Of a stretch of DNA of 33,607 bases, positions 13,037 through 19,422 are shown one piece after another. The stretch is from a virus. The translations under genes and the position numbers were made by a program. The notes under the pieces are model-generated. The model ran no database searches and was not told where the DNA came from. It worked only from the letters and a program-made list of their open reading frames with translations. How positions within the stretch are numbered: the stretch's first letter is position 1; every line of letters begins with the position of its first letter. The DNA lies in the IMG/VR virus record IMGVR_UViG_3300006802_000286, positions 1-33,607 of that record; one strand, written 5' to 3'.

Positions 13037-13291
13037 CTACTGCTGGACGTCAGTGGGCGCGGCCGGAAGCTCGTCCACGAGCTCCGACGAGATCACGGGA
13101 ACCGGCTCCGCGTACATCGTCTGCACCATCGCCTGCATCTGCCGGCCGAGAACGACGACGACGCCGAGCACCGTCGCGCACGTCGCTCCCCATTGCCAGG
13201 GGAGAGTGCTGAACACCGGAGCCAACGCGGCCGCGACTGCGCCGATGAGCCCGATCCATGATGCGGGCCCGAACTTGACGGACTGATTCAC
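13037..13291 (-). CDS. holin, two transmembrane helices
   Basis: 84 residues from a GTG at 13291 with AAAGGA eight bases upstream. Two hydrophobic helices (about 11 to 29, WIGLIGAVAAALAPVFS; about 33 to 49, WGATCATVLGVVVVLG) are separated by a short PWQ turn and followed by a polar acidic tail (SSELVDEL). This is the layout of a small class II holin. It follows the endolysin directly. It would form membrane lesions that release the endolysin. Confidence 0.75.
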   Translation of the reverse strand: MNQSVKFGPASWIGLIGAVAAALAPVFSTLPWQWGATCATVLGVVVVLGRQMQAMVQTMYAEPVPVISSELVDELPAAPTDVQQ

Positions 13292-13307
13292 AGGGTCATT
13301 CCTTTCG

Positions 13308-14081
13308 TCAGGTGGTCTTGCCGAGCGCCTCTGGCGCTCCTTGAGATCCGGCCTCGTGCCGGACGCGGGAGAACGGGCGAAGCTGCCGCCCCAGGCGCCG
13401 CTCGAGCACGGCTTTCGCGTCCTGCCGTCCGATCTCGTCGAGCCACGGGCCATAGACCCTGCGGCCGAGCTCGAACCCGTACCTGCCCTTCACGCGCACC
13501 CGCCGGGCCAGCGCCCGCTTGCCCGGCGCGAGGCCCGCGATGACCTTCTCGCGCTGCTGACGTGTTCGCCAGGGCCCGTAGAGCTTGGGGACGGCCTTGA
13601 CGTCCTCGAGGAAGTAGACGCGCTGCGGCGTGTGCCTGCCGTAGCGCAGCTCCGGGGAGACCACAATGGTCGCGCCGGCGAGGCTGCGCACGCGGCGCGC
13701 GACCGAGTCGGCGGTGTTCCCGCCGATCGTCGCCCAGGTGTTCGCCGCGCCGCGGACGGGCGCGACCAGGATCTCGACGTGCGTGCCGCACCACACGATA
13801 AGGGCACCCGGCACGGGCGTCGTGGTCTCGTAGCCCTTCATCCGCGCGTTGGTGCAGATCGCCGCGGTTGACGGATTGCTCACGTCGGTCACGTCACTCT
13901 CGCGCAGGATTCCCGACGCGAAGCACCCGCACCACGGCACCGGCCCGATGGACGTGCCCCGGCCCATTCCCCAGTAGCGCTGCCACTGGTCGATCGGCCC
14001 GCCGTAGTCGGTGTTCGTGCCCTTCTCGCGCACGCCGATGTAGCGGGCGGCCGTAGCCACGACCCGCTCGTTGGCAGTCAT
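13308..14081 (-). CDS. endolysin with CHAP-like amidase/peptidase domain
   Basis: 257 residues from an ATG at 14081 (GGGAG seven bases upstream). The N-terminal 140 residues read as a CHAP/NlpC-P60-type cysteine peptidase: ARYIGVREKG, PWCGCFASG (C51 likely nucleophile), PGALIVWCGTHVEIL (H101) and TIGGNTAD (N122). The C-terminal third is basic and contains two LYGPW/VYGPW segments, possibly a short wall-binding repeat. The enzyme cleaves peptidoglycan peptides or amide bonds. It has no signal peptide, in line with holin-dependent release. Confidence 0.85.
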   Translation of the reverse strand: MTANERVVATAARYIGVREKGTNTDYGGPIDQWQRYWGMGRGTSIGPVPWCGCFASGILRESDVTDVSNPSTAAICTNARMKGYETTTPVPGALIVWCGTHVEILVAPVRGAANTWATIGGNTADSVARRVRSLAGATIVVSPELRYGRHTPQRVYFLEDVKAVPKLYGPWRTRQQREKVIAGLAPGKRALARRVRVKGRYGFELGRRVYGPWLDEIGRQDAKAVLERRLGRQLRPFSRVRHEAGSQGAPEALGKTT

Positions 14082-14102
14082 GTCGTGCTCCCTTCCCAGC
14101 GA

Positions 14103-14387
14103 CTAGATGACGTCGCTGTCGTCGATGTAGAAGCTGCCCTCGGCTGCCGCCTTGGCCGAGCCCTCTCCCGCCCATCGGTACGAGTGCTTCCCGGCCTGCG
14201 TGCTGGTGAAGTCGGCGGTGTAGATGCCGGTCGCCGTCTTGGTGACCGACGGCGTCGAGGTGGTCTCGTCGGGCAGCTTCACCGTGCAGACCGGCGTCGG
14301 CGATGGATCGGTGGCGACGCCTGAGACGGTGAAGGTGGCCGTCAGCCGGATCACGTTGCCCAGCATGTAGTGGTTGGGGTTTGGCAT
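14103..14387 (-). CDS. small beta-rich structural protein, 94 aa
   Basis: ATG at 14387, two bases after the preceding stop. Alternating beta strands (VIRLTATFTVSG, VCTVKLPDETTSTPSVTKTATGIYTADFT, KHSYRWAGEGSAKAAAEGSFYI) look like an immunoglobulin-like fold similar to accessory domains of tail or capsid proteins. It lies between the Ala-rich repeat protein and the endolysin. Probably a minor virion component. Confidence 0.6.
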   Translation of the reverse strand: MPNPNHYMLGNVIRLTATFTVSGVATDPSPTPVCTVKLPDETTSTPSVTKTATGIYTADFTSTQAGKHSYRWAGEGSAKAAAEGSFYIDDSDVI

Positions 14388-14389
14388 GC

Positions 14390-15970
14390 TCAGCCTCCGA
14401 GGGTGTCGGCGAGAGCGAGGTCGCCGGTAGCGGTGTCATCTGTCGTGGTGCCGGCGCGCTGGACGTCCGCGAGCGACGCGACAGCGGCAGCGACCTCGAG
14501 CAGCTGCACATCCGTCAGTCGCGCGTCGCGCAGTCCGATCAGCGCAAGCGCCACGTCTGCGGACGCGACATCGAAGGAGCGAAGGCCGTCGCCGGTAATC
14601 AGCAGCGCGCGAGGCCGGTCAGTCGCGGCGATCGAGGCGGAGTCGGCATCGACGACCGGCGCAAGCGCGCGTTGTATGTCCTGGTCGTCGGCGCTGGCGA
14701 TGATCTGCTCGAGCAGCGCGGCCTGCGCGATCGCGGCTTCGCCGAGCGAGACCCGCCCGGGGACGTACACCTCGGGGACCGAGCCGATGGCCTGTGCGAC
14801 GGCGGCGATGGCCGCCAGCGTGATCGAGAGCGCCGGAGCGGCCGCGGCAGCGGTCGCCGGTGCCACTGGCGCCGGGACACGGGTCTCCGGCGTGACCTGG
14901 GGAGCGGTCGCTGCGGCGGTCGCCGGCGCGGACACTGACTCGACCGTGAGGTCGATCTGCGCGACCGGAGCAGCCGCGGACGCTGTCGCCGGGCACGCTG
15001 ACGCAGTGAGCGTGATGTCGTTCTCGATCGCCGGGGACGTGACCGCCGCGGACGCGGAGGATGCCGGTGCCGGCATCGACACGACAGGCGCAGGTGCGGA
15101 GATGTCCGCCGAACTCGCGCCCGCGACGCCGGGGAGAACATGCGACGGGACAGGCGCCGCCACGGCGCCGGTCGCAGCGGCCGCGGCGGGAGCGACGACC
15201 AGCGAGGCATCCGGGCCCGTCGCGGCTGCCGTTGCCATGCCAGCAGGTGCGGCGACCGACACGACAAGGCCGGGCACGGTGCTCGCGGCACCTGCGTCGG
15301 CGGCCGGTGCGGTGATCTCCACGTCGCCGCCGGTGCCCACGACCGGCGCCTGGGCGCTTGCCGTTGCCTCCGCCGGCGTGGCCGCAACGGTCAGGTCGAT
15401 GTCCACCGCGGGAGCAGTGGTGGCGGCCTCGGCCGCAGCCGCAGGCGGTGCAGCCGCGATGGCGACGCCTGGTGTGCCCCCAGCGCCAGTCGCACCGGCG
15501 GACGTCGCGCTGACCGTCACCTCGAGCGTCGGCGACGTGGCATCCGCCTGCGCTGATGCGACCGCCGCCGCCAGCGTGACGGAGAGCGCCGGCGCGGTTG
15601 CGTCGGCGTCCGCCTGACCGGACGGTGATGCGACCGAGACCACAAGCACGGGCGTCGCGCAGTCGGCGCTCGCCGTCGCAGCCGGCACGACGAGCGTGGT
15701 GTCCATGCTCAGCGCCGGAGCGGTCGCGGCAGCGGTCGCCGGTGCGGGGGTGCCCGACACCGACACCGACACGCTGAGCGCCGGAGCGGTCGCGGCAGCG
15801 GTCGCGTCGGCTGCGACGCCGGTGACCGACACCGACACGCTGAGCGTCGGTGCCGTCGCGGCAGCGGTCGCGTCGGCTGCGACGCCGGTGATGTTGACGT
15901 CCGCACCCTGGTCGCCGGGGTACAGCGTCGAGCCGGGATAGACCGACCCGGACGGATAGAGCAGCGCCAT
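14390..15970 (-). CDS. Ala-rich tandem-repeat protein, probable tail fibre or tip protein
   Basis: 526 residues from an ATG at 15970. After a short N-terminal YPSGSVYPGSTLYPGDQG, about 18 units of 20 to 24 residues run to about residue 400. Each has a small-residue loop rich in Ala (often ATAAATAP) followed by an alternating beta strand (LSVSVSVTGV). The regularity suggests a beta-solenoid or stacked fibre. The last 120 residues are different, helical and Ala/Leu rich (VSLGEAAIAQAALLEQIIASADDQ; VQLLEVAAAVASLADVQ). It sits among minor tail genes. Receptor contact or a structural spacer are plausible. No enzymatic motif is seen. Confidence 0.65.
   Translation of the reverse strand: MALLYPSGSVYPGSTLYPGDQGADVNITGVAADATAAATAPTLSVSVSVTGVAADATAAATAPALSVSVSVSGTPAPATAAATAPALSMDTTLVVPAATASADCATPVLVVSVASPSGQADADATAPALSVTLAAAVASAQADATSPTLEVTVSATSAGATGAGGTPGVAIAAAPPAAAAEAATTAPAVDIDLTVAATPAEATASAQAPVVGTGGDVEITAPAADAGAASTVPGLVVSVAAPAGMATAAATGPDASLVVAPAAAAATGAVAAPVPSHVLPGVAGASSADISAPAPVVSMPAPASSASAAVTSPAIENDITLTASACPATASAAAPVAQIDLTVESVSAPATAAATAPQVTPETRVPAPVAPATAAAAAPALSITLAAIAAVAQAIGSVPEVYVPGRVSLGEAAIAQAALLEQIIASADDQDIQRALAPVVDADSASIAATDRPRALLITGDGLRSFDVASADVALALIGLRDARLTDVQLLEVAAAVASLADVQRAGTTTDDTATGDLALADTLGG
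15711..15890. repeat. 66-bp near-identical DNA repeats in the Ala-rich gene
   Basis: The first three protein units are nearly identical at DNA level with a 66-bp period (unit starts near 15711, 15777 and 15843). The later units have diverged in DNA while keeping the protein pattern. This suggests recent unit duplication at the N-terminal end of the gene. Confidence 0.7.
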
Positions 15971-15973
15971 CGT

Positions 15974-16543
15974 CTAGTCCGGCTGCTTGATGATGACGGC
16001 CTGCTGGAAGGTGTAGTTGTTGTTCACGTTGCCCGAGACCAGCGTGAGCTCGATCAGGTTGCTCGCCGTGGTGTTGATCGAGGTCTGCGCGGTGTTCGCC
16101 ACCACCGGGCTCGTCGCCGAGTGCAGGTTGAAGATCGAGCCGTACATCGTCCCGCCCGAGCCGGTGGTGCGGATGGTGACCATCGCGTCAATCACGCCGG
16201 CGACGGCCGTGGCGGCGCCGGGGATGCTGGCCGTGGCGGCGATGGTGCCGGTCAGGGTCGTGGTGCCGATCCTGACGCGCGCGGTGGCCGTGGCGCCGTT
16301 GGTGCCGGCGCGCGTGTAGTAGGCGCGAATCCGCCACACGTCGCCGGCCGCGTAGGTGTCGGCCGGGATCGAATACGAGATGACCTGCGTCTCGGTGTTG
16401 GCGATGGCGCTCGTGGCCGTTGTGCGGACGGCGACCTGCTTGGCCGCGAGGCTGATGCCGGTCTCCATCACGTCGAGGTTGGCCGCGTTGATCGGCGTGC
16501 TCGTGCTGGGCGAGTCCGCCCAGTTGACCTTGACGTAGGTCAT
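15974..16543 (-). CDS. minor tail/fibre-type protein, 189 aa
   Basis: ATG at 16543 overlaps the preceding stop (TGATG). The N-terminus (YVKVNWADSPSTSTPINAANLDVMETGI) is the common phage tail opening that anchors fibres. The rest is beta-rich with Thr/Ala-heavy strands (GTTTLTGTIAATASIPGAATAVAG, SIFNLHSATSPVVANTAQTSINTTASNL) like a trimeric fibre head. Probably a receptor-side tail protein. The exact ligand is unknown. Confidence 0.65.
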   Translation of the reverse strand: MTYVKVNWADSPSTSTPINAANLDVMETGISLAAKQVAVRTTATSAIANTETQVISYSIPADTYAAGDVWRIRAYYTRAGTNGATATARVRIGTTTLTGTIAATASIPGAATAVAGVIDAMVTIRTTGSGGTMYGSIFNLHSATSPVVANTAQTSINTTASNLIELTLVSGNVNNNYTFQQAVIIKQPD

Positions 16544-16995
16544 CAGGCGGCGGTGATCTTCATCACTCCGTCCGTCGCGTCCCACGCGATCGAGAACGTG
16601 CCGGAGCTGACGGTCTGATCCGCGCCGAAGTCGACGTACCCGAGCAGCGGGGACGTCGAGCCGACGCCGGTGTCCTTGTAGACCACCGCGTAGCGGGCGG
16701 TGAACGACGCGGACGACCAGGAGGTCGTCGCTGCCCGGAGCGACATGACGTTGCTCGCCGTGTCGTAGTTGACGCTCTTGGTGCCCAGCGTCTCGCCGCC
16801 GGTGGTGTACCCGTTGCCGTTGGCGACTTCGTTGGTGATGTCCGAGTAGAAGTCGTGCGCGTCCTGGTCGGGCGAATACGAGCTGGTGGTCAGCGCCACC
16901 TTGATCGTGTCAGTCGCCCAGTCAACGCGGCGTGCCGAGGTCGTGCCGTACTGGCCCTCGAGCGCCCTGCCGTACCACTTGGCCGAGATAGCCAT
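16543..16995 (-). CDS. minor tail protein, 150 aa
   Basis: ATG at 16995 with AAGGAGG nine bases upstream. WYGRALEGQYG, then VDWATDTIKVALTTSSYSPDQDAHDFYSDI, then YAVVYKDTGVGSTSPLLGYVDFGADQTVSSGTFSIAWDA. This beta-rich pattern recurs in tail-tip proteins of high-GC phages. The position between the tail genes supports a virion role. Confidence 0.65.
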   Translation of the reverse strand: MAISAKWYGRALEGQYGTTSARRVDWATDTIKVALTTSSYSPDQDAHDFYSDITNEVANGNGYTTGGETLGTKSVNYDTASNVMSLRAATTSWSSASFTARYAVVYKDTGVGSTSPLLGYVDFGADQTVSSGTFSIAWDATDGVMKITAA

Positions 16996-17030
16996 GTGTC
17001 AATGCCTCCTTGGCCCGTCGGCCCGGTGGA

Positions 17031-17354
17031 TTAGAGGAAGTACCCGATGACGGCGCCGAGGATCACCAGGAACGAGCCGGTGAGCAGCGCCCACACGCGA
17101 GCGGAGATCGTCGCGCTGCGCTCGGTGTCGTCGTCGTGATGCGAGTCGGCGATGCGCGCGCGGATCTGGAGCTCGCCGACTTGGTTCTCCAGCTTGCCGA
17201 CCCGGCCGTTCTGCGTCTTGACCTTCGCGTCCAGGGCCTCGAGCCGGTCGCCGACGCGGACGAGCGCGCCCTCCATCAGCGCGTTATGGCGCGCGTGCTC
17301 GCGCTCGATGTCGCCGAGGCGGTCGAAGATGGCCTCTAGGCGATCAATGCTCAT
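17031..17354 (-). CDS. coiled-coil protein with C-terminal membrane helix, XhlA-like
   Basis: 107 residues from the ATG at 17354 (ATGA overlap). A long heptad helix (about 1 to 65, RLEAIFDRLGDIE...LVRVGDRLEALDAKVKTQ..VGKLENQVGELQ) is followed by a polar hinge and one C-terminal transmembrane helix (about 87 to 107, VWALLTGSFLVILGAVIGYFL). This layout resembles XhlA-type lysis accessory proteins. A lysis function is possible but the gene lies inside the tail cluster. A tail or membrane-tether role is the alternative. Confidence 0.65.
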   Translation of the reverse strand: MSIDRLEAIFDRLGDIEREHARHNALMEGALVRVGDRLEALDAKVKTQNGRVGKLENQVGELQIRARIADSHHDDDTERSATISARVWALLTGSFLVILGAVIGYFL

Positions 17355-17815
17355 GCCGGCCCGATGTCCTCGACCAGGATGTAGCCCGGCGCGGTCGCCA
17401 CTTGCGTGAGATCCACGGTGCCAGCGCTGGTGGAGATGCGGCCCTTGCGCGTGATCGAACCGGAAAGGCCGGTCTCGATCACCTGGATCATCACGGCGAA
17501 GAAGTCGCTCGTGGCGAAGGTGCCGTTCCACTGCTGCTTGTCGACGTTTGATGCGTCGGTGATGCGCACGACTACCGTTCCGCCGCTGGTTTTCTGCTGG
17601 CAGTACGGCAGGTAGATCGTCGTGCGGTAGGTGCGCGACGATGTTGCCGTCCAGGTCGCCGCGGTCATGCTGGTGATGTCGGCAACCGTGGACACGCCAG
17701 TCTGATTAGCCGTCACCAGGTTGTAGTAGACGACCCCGCGCGGGAGATAGTTGAAGTTGGTAGCAGTGAGGACGTCGCCGGTCGAGACCTGCGGCGTCGT
17801 GGTGGTCGCGCCCAT
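17351..17815 (-). CDS. tail-associated beta-rich protein, 154 aa
   Basis: ATG at 17815 with AGGAG six bases upstream; the stop overlaps the next ATG. It opens with a TTTTPQVSTGDVLTATNFNYLPRG segment often found in minor tail proteins. A jelly-roll-like set of strands follows (TYRTTIYLPYCQQK, TVVVRITDASNV, FFAVMIQVIE, KGRISTSAGTVDL). Likely a carbohydrate-recognition or tip protein. Confidence 0.6.
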   Translation of the reverse strand: MGATTTTPQVSTGDVLTATNFNYLPRGVVYYNLVTANQTGVSTVADITSMTAATWTATSSRTYRTTIYLPYCQQKTSGGTVVVRITDASNVDKQQWNGTFATSDFFAVMIQVIETGLSGSITRKGRISTSAGTVDLTQVATAPGYILVEDIGPA

Positions 17816-17824
17816 CGGCAGCTC

Positions 17825-18796
17825 CTAGTAGGTCAGTCGTGAGTAGGTCTGCTCGACCCAGGCACCGGAGACGCGCTTGTAGTAGCGGCCGGTGTCGGAC
17901 TCGAGGATGAAGTCACCGTTGGTCGGCGACGAGGGCCGCGAGGCGTTGGTGCACACGGTGTAGGTGACCGTTCCGTCCGGCGGTGCGAACGTGCCCTGCG
18001 TGCTGCTGCCGAATACGAAGGGCAGCGCCGTGCCGTACTCGCTCAGGGTGAACGTCGTCACGAAGCGATTGCCGCCGTCGGCGATCTCGACGTCGATGCC
18101 CTCGATGATGTAGTCGCCGCTCGTGCCGGCGTTGGCGTCGGTCACCGTCACGCGATCCTGGAGCTCGAGCGAGAGCATCTGCGTCACCGCGGCGGCCGGC
18201 CCGCCGTCCATGTCAATCGTGACCGGCGCTGCGAACGAGCTGCGGATGTTCACGATGAACTGCCCGAGGTTGAGCGCCTGCGAGTCGCTCGAGACGTATT
18301 CGGTCTCGATCTCCTGCCCGTCGATGACACCGAACGTCCTGACGCTGACGTCGTTCTTGGTGACCTGCGTCGTGCCGTTGGCGAGCGTGTTCGGGCTGGT
18401 GCCAGCGGCGCCCGACTGATACCGCCGGGTGACCGCCTGCCGGTTGACGAGATTGTCCAGCTCGAATCCCGGCTGGCTGGTCAGCGCGTAGGTCGTGAGC
18501 GTCGTGGTCGATGACGTGCGACGCGAGCGGCTGTTGCGCTCCTCGTAGGTCGCCTTGCCGTCCTTCGAGATGAACAGCACCCCGCGCTCGGCCTCGAGGA
18601 GCTCCTGGATGATCGCCAGCGCGCTCTTGCTGCCGTCGGCGTTTCCCACCGTGATCGTGTCGCCGGTGTCGAGCGCGCCGGTGCGCCTGGTCCCGTCGGC
18701 CTTGATCCCTCCCTGCCACAGCGCGCGGTCGTTGAAGTCAATGGCGTCGAGCAGCTGTCCGATCCGCCCGCCGGTGGTGCTCGCGGTCCAGCTCAT
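17825..18796 (-). CDS. tail tip/baseplate hub-like protein, 323 aa
   Basis: ATG at 18796 overlaps the upstream stop (ATGA). The N-terminal region (IGQLLDAIDFND, DTITVGNADGSKSALAIIQELLEAERGVLFISKDGKATYEERN) resembles the later domain of Tal/Dit-type tip proteins, where a hub segment reads out a user-provided field. The C-terminus is strand-rich with a short RPSSPTNGDFILESDTGRYYKR repeat-type end that is typical of tail tips. It may once have been fused with the upstream Dit-like gene, which ends exactly here. Confidence 0.6.
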   Translation of the reverse strand: MSWTASTTGGRIGQLLDAIDFNDRALWQGGIKADGTRRTGALDTGDTITVGNADGSKSALAIIQELLEAERGVLFISKDGKATYEERNSRSRRTSSTTTLTTYALTSQPGFELDNLVNRQAVTRRYQSGAAGTSPNTLANGTTQVTKNDVSVRTFGVIDGQEIETEYVSSDSQALNLGQFIVNIRSSFAAPVTIDMDGGPAAAVTQMLSLELQDRVTVTDANAGTSGDYIIEGIDVEIADGGNRFVTTFTLSEYGTALPFVFGSSTQGTFAPPDGTVTYTVCTNASRPSSPTNGDFILESDTGRYYKRVSGAWVEQTYSRLTY

Positions 18797-19419
18797 GCCA
18801 GCCTCGCCAGGCCGCTGCGCGACACGGAGCCGTCGGTCGCCGATGTCACGTCGGCTTCTGTCCCGTCGTCCGGGGTGTAGGAGTCCGAGCCCGTGCCGCC
18901 CTCCGTGGTCGACAGCGCCGGGTCGAGCGGGTTGGTGCGCGACAGGAACATCATCAGGTCAACGCAGGACAGGTGGCAGACCCCGGTCGCGTAGTCGAAC
19001 CGGGCCGAGCGCAGGAACCCCCAGAACAGGCCGTGGGTGGTTGATGTGTTCGGGTCGGTGGCCCGAATCCTGATCGGTCGCATCGGGACGAACCCCGGGG
19101 CGTTGGCCGAGTTGAGCAGGCTGCTCTTGTTCGCGGGATTCCAGTAGGCACGATCCGACGGGCGCATCACGTCGATCTCGGCGGTGCCGGCGTTCATCTG
19201 CGCGAGCAGGTCATCGCGCCCACGCTTGATCCTCACCGACAGGACATCGGCCGAGACGTCGTCGTATGCGCCGTTGAAGAATGTCGAGTAGGCGTTGCCG
19301 AACACATCCGCGGTCTGCACCACTCCGCTGATGGTCTGGAAACTCGTGTACTCGAACACGATGAGGCCGGCCTGCGCCGAGCTCCACCCGATGCTGACCT
19401 CGAACGTCGGAACAGCCAC
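18793..19419 (-). CDS. distal tail (Dit-like) minor tail protein, 208 aa
   Basis: GTG at 19419, three bases after the tape measure stop. EVSIGWSSAQAGLIVFEYTSFQTISGVVQTADV, then VRIKRGRDDLLAQMNAGTAEIDVMRPSDRAYWNPANKSS, then PMRPIRIRATDP...GLFWGFLRSARFDYATGVCHLSCVDLMMFL. This is the beta-sandwich N-terminal tail-tip pattern found right after the tape measure gene. It joins the tail tube to the tip. The gene is ATGA-coupled with the next. Confidence 0.7.
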   Translation of the reverse strand: MAVPTFEVSIGWSSAQAGLIVFEYTSFQTISGVVQTADVFGNAYSTFFNGAYDDVSADVLSVRIKRGRDDLLAQMNAGTAEIDVMRPSDRAYWNPANKSSLLNSANAPGFVPMRPIRIRATDPNTSTTHGLFWGFLRSARFDYATGVCHLSCVDLMMFLSRTNPLDPALSTTEGGTGSDSYTPDDGTEADVTSATDGSVSRSGLARLA

Positions 19420-19422
19420 GGA

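Noticed and set aside
14370-15617. 415-codon plus-strand frame opposite the Ala-rich repeat gene
   Set aside because: Repeats on one strand create an open antisense frame. The minus frame has the start, position and flanking overlaps of a real gene.
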